DNA of 64,000 nucleotides from Karstenula rhodostoma CBS 690.94 (Eukaryota > Ascomycota > Dothideomycetes > Pleosporales > Didymosphaeriaceae): contig MU001504.1 in NCBI GenBank assembly GCA_010093485.1, forward strand, positions 187,333 through 251,332. The letters run 5' to 3'. The notes beneath the pieces are model-generated. The model worked only from the letters and a program-made list of their open reading frames with translations, did not search any database and was not told the origin of the DNA. The translations under genes and the position numbers were made by a program. Below, one piece after another: positions 36,868 through 45,552 of this stretch; position 1 is the first letter of the stretch, and each line of letters begins with the position of its first letter.

Positions 36868-37314
36868 TTACTTGGCAGCGGCAGCCTTCTCATTGGTGAC
36901 TTGCAACTCGAGTTTGGAAACATCTTCTGTTAAGAGCTCTATCATGAGCTGAAGCTTCTTCAGCTGGGCACGCTTCTCGTCACTGAAGTTGTCTTCAAAA
37001 AATCCGCAGAGTTTCCGCACGTGTTCGAATTTGGCAAGCTTCTCCTTCTTGCTTTCCAGCTGCTGTTGGGTAGCCGTTGCGGCGCTCTTCTCAGCGGCGG
37101 CCTTCCCAGCAGCAGCCTGTTTCCCATTGGCAGGGGTGATTTCCAACTCGAGGTTGGATATGTCCTCTGTCACGAGCTCGATCAAGAGCCGCAGCTTCTT
37201 TAGCTGGGCTCGCTTCTCGTCAGTGAACTCGTCCTCGTAAATCTCGCAGCGTCTGCGAAGATTCTCGTATTTGGCAAGCTTGGCCTTCAGGCCCTCCAGC
37301 TCCTGGGTCGCCAT
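36868..37314 (-). CDS. Small coiled-coil protein with an internal tandem duplication
   Basis: 148 residues built from two copies of a roughly 55-residue unit. Residues about 5-60 (LKAKLAKYENLRRRCEIYED; EFTDEKRAQLKKLRLLIELV) match residues about 88-143 (KKEKLAKFEHVRKLCGFFED; NFSDEKRAQLKKLQLMIELL) almost position for position. An Ala/Lys/Gln linker joins them. Each unit looks like a helical hairpin with E/K-rich heptads. No signal peptide or membrane segment. I do not recognise the family. The TAA at 36868-36870 is followed in the same frame by 50 more codons (to TGA 36715-36717) of similar composition, AADKKRAAELHMQQLIAKMR, so the natural product may be longer. The start follows a homopurine/T-rich leader (37335-37360). 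Confidence 0.7.
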   Translation of the reverse strand: MATQELEGLKAKLAKYENLRRRCEIYEDEFTDEKRAQLKKLRLLIELVTEDISNLELEITPANGKQAAAGKAAAEKSAATATQQQLESKKEKLAKFEHVRKLCGFFEDNFSDEKRAQLKKLQLMIELLTEDVSKLELQVTNEKAAAAK

Positions 37315-37768
37315 TGTAATGGCAGGCGTGTATGAAGAAAAAAGAAAGAAAAAAAAAAAGGATTGTTTGTGTGCAGTGTGCGATGAGTGTGAAGAGTGAG
37401 AGAAAGAGAAAGAGAGCGAAAGAGCGAGGGAAACAGTAGGTGAGGCGGGGTGCTCCTGCCGTTTGTTGACAGTAGCGCGGTCGCACGTGACAACAGCTGG
37501 GCATGATGATGAGTTCCGGTACTACTTTATTGGAGGAGGGAGACACGCTCGTGAGGAGGACGGGGCTTAGAAGGTGGGGATCATCGATTGGGTAGTTTCT
37601 CGTTGGGTGTAAATCGTTGGGGCCCATCGACAGCTGGGCAGGTGGAAGCACCCTCTCGCGGGAAGGTGAACACCGGCGATACAGTACTACATCAAGATTT
37701 TAAACTTGTATAGTAGGCTAAGTTACTCTAGGATTAACTATTCTATACTGACTAGCAAAGGCCTTAGC
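37315..37768. other. Upstream region of the coiled-coil gene
   Basis: On plus it contains A/G-rich tracts (37337-37360 and 37398-37430), which in the gene's sense are long C/T-rich leaders. From about 37680 the sequence becomes AT-rich and TA-rich. No gene is supported. Confidence 0.45.
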
Positions 37769-37858
37769 TTATATCCAGTCTTTATGTTCCCATAAGAGAG
37801 CACCTAGTCGGGAGAAGCGTACTAGTGAACCGCTGTCCTGGAACACAAAGGTGTGGTT
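37769..37858 (-). pseudogene. Fragment of a second DUF7730/2EXR-like gene
   Basis: Thirty codons read NHTFVFQDSGSLVRFSRLGA and end at TAA 37769-37771. They align with ANTFAFQEVTSLVRFSESLL of the decayed gene at 35251-35837. At DNA level GAGAAGCGTACTAGTGAA is shared (about 35390 and 37812). Only this block survives; flanks are AT-rich and unrelated. Confidence 0.55.
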
Positions 37859-38420
37859 TATTTCACACCGTCAAGTTATAACGGCCTACTGCAAATCGTG
37901 TATCAAACCCATTGCCGCTCCTTTCTAACTGATTATCTTACTTAGTCTCTAGTCGTACGAGTACGTGTAGTTAAAACAGCTGTAACCAACGTAAGTGCGG
38001 CGTATGAAGACGGTGACGCTTCGGAGACTTGAAAAGGTGGAGGTTTTCGCGGTAAGGAGGATCGGATAACGCGATATGCTGAAGCAAACAGCAAAGTTGA
38101 AATTATACAAGTAGAAAACGCTAAACGCTAACATGCTACATCCCGTCATTACCATTCCCTGTTCTCGTACATGCAATGCACTCATTACCCATGCCAATAT
38201 GTATCCCAAACCCGCTATGCCCCGTCCCATTACATGCATGTGGTGCAAACCCATAACAGAACGCCTCGCCAAATGCAGAAGACCGCCAGTAATACATGAT
38301 CAAGAAAGCGAAAACCAATCCAAAGGCACCCTCCCACATCATTACCCCAAGCGCAAACAAAAGAAAAAACAAAACGAACGAAAAGAGGAGGCAATGCCTC
38401 AACTCTACTACTCTACTACT

Positions 38421-40517
38421 CTACTCCTTCCCCTCCCCCTCCGCACTAGAGACAGTCGTATCCCACGTCCCCTTATCCACCTCACTACTCCTCCTCCGAC
38501 TCTTCTCACTCCTCATCGAATTCGTGCGACTCACAGATGGACTCGCCCCCGCACTCGCCCCCGCAAGCGGACTATTCGGATACAACCCCTTTATCGCCGC
38601 GCTCCTGCTCTCGCAGAGATACCTACTGCTGCGGCCGGTGCCCGGTCTCTCGGCGCTATCGGTGCGAAGAGACGCCGTGTCAGCGTCGCGCGAGCCGCGC
38701 GTGGAGAGCGAGTAGCCCGAGGAGCGGCGCGCGGCGTCGGCGTCGGCGTCGGCTTCTTCGGTGGGGCGGGACTTGGAGCGCGTATTTTTGGCCGCCGCGG
38801 CGGTGTACTCGGTTGGCTCGGTGGTGGTGCGGTGGAGGTCGTCTTCGGAGGGTTTGGAGCGCGCGGAGCGGCGCGACGAGGACGTGCGGCGGCTGAGGCT
38901 GCGGTTGCTGGAGAGGGCGTCGATTTCGTCGAGGGCGGCGAGGAGGGGGGAGACGGGGCGGGAGCCCCGCGTGGGAGAGCGGGATGCTGGGCGTTCGGGG
39001 AGGTTTGAAGCTGAGGGGTCGAAAGGGGGGATTATGGCGCTCTCCGTGGGCGTGGGGTGCCCGGCATCGGGTGTCCCAACTTCGGTGGGGTTGGGATGCG
39101 GTGGGGCGGAGTTGTCTTTTCCGTCGAACTCTGCTGCTAGCACGACCATGGAGGCTGGAGGTGCGCCGAGGAGACTTTCGGTGGATGCCGGGAGCAGGAG
39201 AGCATTGCGAGGCGTGTCGAAATCGATGGGACCGGGGGGTGGACGTGTATAGGGTGCTTGGGGCAGCTCTGATGGAGCCTCCGATGGTTTGGTTGGTGGA
39301 GGTGGAGGAACACGTAACGGTGGGGGAGGAGGGGGATAGGATGATCGTACAGAAGATTTAACCGAATTTAAGGACAGCGATGATTTCGAACGGATCGAAC
39401 TTCGTTTGGGAGGAACAGGTGGCGGTGTTCTCGAGCGGATTGACGTTCTGCCCGACCTGATCGAAGTGCGCGAAGCTGGACGGGAGGTAACTGCGTCTTT
39501 CATCGCCTTAGGCGGTGGTGGCGGCGGTGGCGACTTCGAACTAACTGACGCTCTCTCTAAAGCTGGCGTAGGTGGCAACGAGGTCCTAGGCGCGGGCAAC
39601 AGAGGCAGTGGGAAGTCAGCAGTTGTAGGAGAAGCAGCGTTGGTAGTAGGTGGCAAACCTGCTGCTTGGAGCTCCTCCTTCCTCTGGACTATCAGATCTG
39701 CGTCGTCGTACAAGGCGAGACCGTGGTGGTAGATGCACCCTTCGTCAGGGTTCTCGTTCTCGGATTCGTCACGGAAGTTCTCGTGTTTGGGCTCGCGATG
39801 GATGACTGGGAAAAGTCGCAATAACATCTTGGGCTGTTCATCTGAAGACATCTCAGCCCCAACCAGCGACGCAATAGGACTGCCTTCAGGCCTGTGTGAT
39901 GGCCAGAACTTGGGCCCCGTAAAATCATGATCCTCGTCGGTTATTGCAGGCATCGTGGCAGAAATCATCTCTCGCTCGAGGCGTGCGAAACGCCAGGTTT
40001 CGGCGGCGAGTTTGACGATGCGCTTAACCGCGATCTTGATGCCCTCCTCTTCTTTGGGGTCGGCGAAGTGTTTGATAGCATTGACGATCTCCTCGACCAC
40101 GGTACCAGCCGCTGTGTTTATGCGCTGCTTAGCACCACTGCTCGTAAAGGCTGCAAGGAGCGTCTGTTGGCGCCAAATGGCCTCTTTGCGCGTGCTCTTG
40201 TCGCGGATGTGGTTACTCATAGACAAAAACAAGGAGTCAGCCTTGTCGTACCGACGGCCCAAACTGAACAGGAATGGACCGAAGACGCGATAGGTGATGA
40301 GCTTGGAGACAGTGTGGGCCACATATGCGGCGCGAAGTTGCCTGGAGGAAAGTTAATCGATGTCAGCCAAACATGATATCGCAACTTACCTTGAAGAACG
40401 GGAGTCCGCCAAAAAGGAAGGTATGTGGGAGGGTATCTGCTGCAACTCCTCGGGTGGAGGAATGACAGGAAGGTGGACGAAGTGGGTCGCAGCGAGGTCA
40501 AGGATTTGCTTTTGGAG
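38421..40517 (-). CDS. Conserved fungal protein with helical N-terminal domain and Pro/Ser-rich tail
   Basis: Function unknown. The main exon is 40341-38421 and an upstream exon runs from 40390 to about 40517, joined by a 48 nt intron (GTAAGT...CTCCAG) that keeps frame (SRSSRQLRAAYVAHTVSK). The initiating exon lies further upstream and I could not place it; no in-frame ATG occurs before a stop at about 40550. The N-terminal ~170 residues are ordered and helical: VSKLITYRVFGPFLFSLGRR, MSNHIRDKSTRKEAIWRQQT, INTAAGTVVEEIVNAIKHFA. The remaining ~450 residues are low complexity with proline runs (KSPPPPPPPKAMK, TPPPVPPKRSS, YPPPPPPLRVPPPPPTKPS) that look like SH3- or profilin-binding segments, and Ser/Arg-rich stretches (SLSRRTSSSRRSARSK). 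A link to actin or cell-polarity adaptors is inference. Confidence 0.72.
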
Positions 40518-40710
40518 CTGCGTGAAAGAGACCAAACTGCAGAGCACTTAGCGACAGTCGGCAGAGAACAGAGAGGCAGAAGTACGAAGATTGCATTACG
40601 ACCGTGAAAATGCTAACAACTTTTACGCCCTCATGACCCAAAAATAACAGCAATGTACGCAAAAAGGGACAGCCTCCGAGAAAGAAACATTAAACAACTT
40701 GGCAGACTTA

Positions 40711-43700
40711 CTAATAAGTATCACCCTTGCTCTTGATCTCAGCAATATCACCGTAAGACTCCATAAGCTTCTCCAGTCTCGACTTCTCACTCTCCATGTT
40801 GCTCGCAACGCTCTTGATGATCTCCTTCTCCTTCTCATGCTGCAGCTTAAGATCGGTGTACTGCTTAAGCAACTCCTCTTTCTCCTTGCTTAGCTGGTCG
40901 GCAGCCGCCTTGATCTCATCCGCCTTGCGATTCGCCTCTGAATGCAGCTCAGTCCACGCCTTGTCAGACTCCTCCTTGATCTTTTTGTGCTGCCCTTCGA
41001 GAAGGGAGCGTTGCTCTTCCCAGCTCTTGCGCAGGCTCTCAACATCTTCCCGATGAGCTTGTACAAGTGTCCCTCTCTCCTTCGCCCAAACCTCCATCGT
41101 ATCACGTTCACGCTTAAGTGCCTGCTCGCAGTCAAGCTGAGAAGCACTCAGCTTCTGCTCGAGCTCGTTGCGAAGTCGGTCGAAACTCTCTTCACGTTCT
41201 CGCTGTTGTCGCTGGTGTTCGGAGCGGAGGTCGTCCTTCTCCTTGATGTGAGCAGCTGACGCGGCCTTTTGTTCGTTCTCGGCCTTATCTTCAGCTTCCT
41301 TGATCTTTTTGTCGAACTGAACGGCCAGAGCGATCTTCTCGGCGTCGTTCCGGGTAGTAGTTGTGGTCTTCCATTCCTCGAATTCACTGCGCGTTTTGGC
41401 GATCTCCTCGGAGGATGTCTTCTCGAGAGTTGCGTGCGTTTCCTCGAGATCTTTGTATTTGCCCTCCCACGACTTCGTCGTAGCGTCGAGGGTGACCTTC
41501 AGCTGACTTGCCTCCACTCTGAATTTCTCAGTCTCGACGAGTCGCTCTTTGAGGTCCTTCACCTGCTCCTCCATGTTACCAACCTCTAGACGCAATCTGT
41601 TTGCCTCGCTAGAGTGCTTGCGCTCCAGGCTCGTGATCCTGTCCCTCAAGGCTTGGATCTCATCGTCTTTAGCGCGTAGCTTCTCTTGATGTTCAATACC
41701 GTTCCGGCGAAGCAAATCTTCCCGCACTGCCAGCTGACCTTGGACCTCCTTGTAGTTAGCTAAAAGGGAAGGAAGGTCTTGGATAGCGCGAGCTATACTA
41801 GAGAACGCATCTCCAGGCCCCTCATCGACTGCGGGTCCGTTTTCGATAGCGGGAAACCCATTGCCATAGTCCCTGGGACGCATAGGATCATGGCGTTGCG
41901 GTGGACTATGGCCGTTGTATCCATAGTTCGGTGGGACATGGCTCCAGCTTTCTTGATATCCGTGTGGGGATGAATTATGCGAAGGGGCCCCATATGGGGA
42001 ATACTCTTGGTATCCACTAGCCTGGCTCATGCTGTGCGTAGGTGCGTGGCTAGGAGCGTGACTAGAGGGGTGGTAGTATGGTGGGGCAGCCGGGGGATAA
42101 TGATGCCTTGGATGGTGATACTGCGGAGGAGCGGACGGTGGTGGAGGGTTTGAGTAATGCTCAGGTTGTGGTACGCGGGATGCGAACAAAGGCCGAGAGT
42201 GGGCTGGCGGGTAAGATCCACGGGAAGAATCGCGGGACAGCGGGTCGTCCTCACGGTGCCTCAATCGGGATTGCATCAAAGCTGACTCGTTGTCGTCATC
42301 GTCGTCGTCATATACAGGTGCGCGTCGGGGTCGAACTTTGGTTGACGGTGGTGTAGGAGCTGGGGGTCTGTCTTCTTCGATTGCTTGGTTCACTGCCGAC
42401 TTCGCCGTAGCAGAAGGCACAAATGGACGCTCGGTTGCTGTAGACAGTGGCGAGAGGGGAGCAGATTCAGAGATGGGTGGACTTCTTGATCTGACTGGGG
42501 CAGGTGAAGGGGCTGCAACCATGGGTGACGAATGGTTCTCTGCCTGGATGGGAGTGGGTATGGGTGATACGGCTCTTGGCACTACTAGAGGTTCTGGTAC
42601 TCGACGCTTTGGAATGGCCAAGGCTTCTGTTTCCACGGGTGCCGGTATAGACGGAGGGGTTGGCGTAGGCGGTCTCGGTGCTTCAACAGGCTCTGGGGCT
42701 GGCGGGGGGCTCGGTGCTCTTGGTGCTTCAACGATCTCTGGTTGCGGCTCCGGGGTTGGATCAGGTGCAGCGACTTCTTGCACTATAGGAGTTGCGGGCG
42801 CAACTTCAGGTTCTGGGGCAGTGACCACCTGAGCTGGCTCTTCAACAGGAGTGGCAATATCCTTGCCCTTCTTTCCCTTCTTGCCTTTCTTCTTAGAAGA
42901 CTTCGCAGGTGGTGTCCAGTCGTCAACGGCGGGCGCTTCGACCTTGGCAGGCTCAGGCGGTGCTTCCTCGATTTTCGGTGGTTCAAGTGGTACTTCGTCG
43001 ACTTGCGGAGGCTCCGGCGCTTCGATGATGGGTGCTTCGGGTGCTTCGGGTGCTTCGGGTGCTTCGGGTGCTTCGGGTGCTTCGGGTGCTTCGATGATGG
43101 GTACTTCGATGATGGGTGCTTCGATGATGGGTGCTTCGATGATGGGTGCTTCGATGATGGGTGCTTCGGGTGCTTCGGGTGCTTCGATGATGGGTGCTTC
43201 AATGGGTGCTTCAGGTGCTTCAACAATGGGCGCTTCTGGGGCTTCGATGACAGGTGGTGCTTCTGGGGCTTCGATGATCACTGGGGTTTCCTCAACCTTG
43301 ACCTTCTTTCCCTTCTTGCCTTTCTTCTTCGGTGGGGGTGCTTCAATAACTGCGGGTGGTGGAGCTTCGACAACTGGAGGCTCGGGCTCGGGCTCGGGTT
43401 GTGGAGCTTCAACAACTGGAGGCTCGGGCTCGGGTTCTGAAGCTTCGACGGGCGGTGGTTCTGAAGCTTCGACGGGCGGTGGTTCTGAAGCTTCGACTGG
43501 GGGTGGTTCTGAAGCTTCGACGATGGGTGTTTCTGGTGCTTCGACTGGCGGTGGTTCTGAAGCTTCGACGATGGGTGTTTCTGGTGCTTCGACTGGCGGT
43601 GGTTCTGAAGCTTCGACGATGGGTGTTTCTGGTGCTTCAACGATCGGGGGCTCTGAAGCTTCGACTGGCGGTGGTTCTGAAGCTTCAACGATCGGGGGCT

Positions 43701-44556
43701 CTGGAGCTTCAACGATCGGGGCTTCCTGCTCTTCGACTGGAGGAGCTTCCTGCGCTTCGACGATGGGTTGTTCCGAGGCCTCTACGACAGGGACTTCAGA
43801 AGCTTCGACGATGGGTTGTTCCGAGGCCTCTACGACAGGGGCTTCAGGAGCTTCGACGATGGGTTGTTCCGAGGCCTCTACCACAGGGGCTTCAGGAGCT
43901 TCGACGACTGGTGGCTCGGGGGCCTCTACGACTGGTGGCTCGGGGGCTTCGACGACTGGTTCAGGCTCTTCGCTCTTCGGTGTCTCAACCTCAGGCTCTT
44001 TTTTGCCCTTCTTCCCCTTCTTCTTCTTCTTGCTGCTGCTGACTGCAACAGCGCCCCAATCGTCGTCTGCAGGCGGCGCAGGTTCTTCAACCGTTTTATC
44101 GGCTGGCTGCTCAGTGACGACTTCTAAACTTGGCTCCTTGGCCGCCTCTTCTGACTTGGGATCGCTCTCAGGTTCTGGTTGTGTTTCAGCCGCTGGCTCG
44201 TCCCAAGCGGTTGTGTCGAACTCAGGATCGTCTGTGAGCTTGACCTCCTCTATCGATGTGGTTGCTTCTTCTTTCTGCTCAGGAAGAGGCGCGTCCTCGA
44301 CCTCGGGCTCCTGGCTGGGTGATTCAGTCGCGGGCGCTTCTATAGGCGAATCGTCTGCTTTAGCGTCAGTTGGTGTGTCCAACGATGGTACGCTGTCGTC
44401 TGGTATCGAGTCGGTCGGCGCGGTCTCTGGTGAAAGTGGTAATGACGCAGGTACAGCGGGGACAGGCTCTTCTGGTACAACTTTGGGGCTCGGTGGGGGA
44501 GAAGCCTCCACAGTCTGCTTCTGAGCCTGAGCCTTCTTGCTCTTCTTCTTCGCCAT
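40711..44556 (-). CDS. Giant acidic/proline repeat protein with C-terminal coiled coil
   Basis: A single open frame of 1281 residues. It starts MAKKKSKKAQAQKQ. An acidic Ser/Pro region is interrupted by three nearly identical lysine clusters (KKKKKGKKGKK, KKKGKKGKKVK, KKKGKKGKKGK), separated by hundreds of residues of degenerate VEAPEPPV / VEASEPPP / IIEAPEAP repeats (about 200-560). A Pro/His/Tyr-rich stretch (about 780-930) follows. The last ~330 residues form a long coiled coil (LRDRITSLERKHSSEANRLR; EEWKTTTTTRNDAEKIALAV; KADEIKAAADQLSKEKEELL). I do not recognise it. The layout suggests a scaffold or tether: basic patches for RNA, DNA or membrane, a disordered spacer and a dimerising coil. 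The repeat DNA creates a 557-codon antisense frame with no real protein features. Confidence 0.8.
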   Translation of the reverse strand: MAKKKSKKAQAQKQTVEASPPPSPKVVPEEPVPAVPASLPLSPETAPTDSIPDDSVPSLDTPTDAKADDSPIEAPATESPSQEPEVEDAPLPEQKEEATTSIEEVKLTDDPEFDTTAWDEPAAETQPEPESDPKSEEAAKEPSLEVVTEQPADKTVEEPAPPADDDWGAVAVSSSKKKKKGKKGKKEPEVETPKSEEPEPVVEAPEPPVVEAPEPPVVEAPEAPVVEASEQPIVEAPEAPVVEASEQPIVEASEVPVVEASEQPIVEAQEAPPVEEQEAPIVEAPEPPIVEASEPPPVEASEPPIVEAPETPIVEASEPPPVEAPETPIVEASEPPPVEAPETPIVEASEPPPVEASEPPPVEASEPPPVEASEPEPEPPVVEAPQPEPEPEPPVVEAPPPAVIEAPPPKKKGKKGKKVKVEETPVIIEAPEAPPVIEAPEAPIVEAPEAPIEAPIIEAPEAPEAPIIEAPIIEAPIIEAPIIEVPIIEAPEAPEAPEAPEAPEAPEAPIIEAPEPPQVDEVPLEPPKIEEAPPEPAKVEAPAVDDWTPPAKSSKKKGKKGKKGKDIATPVEEPAQVVTAPEPEVAPATPIVQEVAAPDPTPEPQPEIVEAPRAPSPPPAPEPVEAPRPPTPTPPSIPAPVETEALAIPKRRVPEPLVVPRAVSPIPTPIQAENHSSPMVAAPSPAPVRSRSPPISESAPLSPLSTATERPFVPSATAKSAVNQAIEEDRPPAPTPPSTKVRPRRAPVYDDDDDDNESALMQSRLRHREDDPLSRDSSRGSYPPAHSRPLFASRVPQPEHYSNPPPPSAPPQYHHPRHHYPPAAPPYYHPSSHAPSHAPTHSMSQASGYQEYSPYGAPSHNSSPHGYQESWSHVPPNYGYNGHSPPQRHDPMRPRDYGNGFPAIENGPAVDEGPGDAFSSIARAIQDLPSLLANYKEVQGQLAVREDLLRRNGIEHQEKLRAKDDEIQALRDRITSLERKHSSEANRLRLEVGNMEEQVKDLKERLVETEKFRVEASQLKVTLDATTKSWEGKYKDLEETHATLEKTSSEEIAKTRSEFEEWKTTTTTRNDAEKIALAVQFDKKIKEAEDKAENEQKAASAAHIKEKDDLRSEHQRQQREREESFDRLRNELEQKLSASQLDCEQALKRERDTMEVWAKERGTLVQAHREDVESLRKSWEEQRSLLEGQHKKIKEESDKAWTELHSEANRKADEIKAAADQLSKEKEELLKQYTDLKLQHEKEKEIIKSVASNMESEKSRLEKLMESYGDIAEIKSKGDTY
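43018..43230. repeat. Coding minisatellite, 9-15 bp units
   Basis: On plus, GGTGCTTCG-type 9-mers repeat about seven times (43030-43095) and are followed by GATGATGGGTGCTTC-type 15-mers. On the coding (minus) strand they give EAP and PIIEA repeats. All units are multiples of 3, so copy-number change preserves the frame. Confidence 0.85.
43440..43960. repeat. Coding minisatellite, 24-48 bp units
   Basis: A 48 bp unit (on plus, GCTTCGACTGGCGGTGGTTC and following bases) occurs at least twice in perfect tandem at about 43537-43632, with 24-27 bp relatives on each side. The encoded repeats read VEASEPP / VEAPETPI. The region is prone to length polymorphism. Confidence 0.8.
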
Positions 44557-45552
44557 GTTGGCAACTGCGATGCTTCCTGTTTATAGCGGGGAGGGGTACC
44601 CTGCGGGTTGCTTGCTTAAAATGTTTGCGTCTTACAGAGACTCGGACGCAATGTGAGGATGGGGCTAAGTGTAGCTAGGCGCACGCTTGCGTGGCACAAT
44701 AGCGGGAGAACATGTAAAGGTGCACGAGACAGCGCAGTAGGGGCTATATACAGACTACTACGTGCGCAGCTGCAGGAGGATTCAAGCGCCGTGCATTGCG
44801 GCGACACCAACTGGAAAAGCCCATTCGGCCAATGGAAGGGCGCCAGCGAGTAAGGAGATGCATATCAGAGTTAGCAGATTAATCTATGCGCTCCAATTGA
44901 AACGCGTCCAGCCTTCAAACTATGGGTAGGTGTGCACGCGTGGGTCGCAGAAGAGGTGAGGTGGCCCGCCCCTTTGCCGTTGAGCCATGATTGCGGTCGA
45001 GAATGGAGCGCGGTACCGAACAGAGATAAATGGAGAGGTTGGGGAACTGCTCTACTGGAGAAGTGGAGGCGCATTGACAGGCGGTTGGGCGTAACGTGAA
45101 GCTCGACATCGGGCCACCATGCAGAAAATCCGTGGTGCGTCTGCGTGGACGCCTTCGGTTGGTCGCACGTGCATGATGCGGATGCATGCCCCGGTAGCCG
45201 ACGATGCTCGAACGCGCCGGCGGCGTCGCAAAATTGTGGGCGCAATCTTCATCAGTGGCCGGGTCGACTGCCTCGCCGACGCATGATGCGGTGTAGAGGT
45301 GATGAGTTGTCAAAACGGCCCGTGCCTAGCTTTCGCGCTAGCCGTCCCCAGCTTAACCCCATCACGTGAATGCGCTCCACCGTCACTGCCTCGGAGAGCG
45401 CGCCAAGGCAGGCTACACCTTCCTCGCCCCCACCACGCAGTTCACCACCGTCAACCAACAGGGCGCGTCCACGCCTGCGACCGCGCCCGTCTAACACGAC
45501 TGGGGATCAAGAATGAACGCTTGCCTCGGTCCACGCAATCACTCAAGGCGGC
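44557..45552. promoter_or_regulatory. Divergent intergenic region, repeat protein / rad17
   Basis: Nearly 1 kb between divergent genes. Overlapping frames on both strands (for example 44915-45313 minus) show no recognisable protein. Only promoters and leaders are expected. Confidence 0.45.

Noticed and set aside
42851..44524. 557-codon open frame on the plus strand
   Set aside because: It mirrors the repetitive minus-strand gene; Ser/Gly/Thr-only repeats, no domain, and it exists because the repeat unit avoids stops in that frame.
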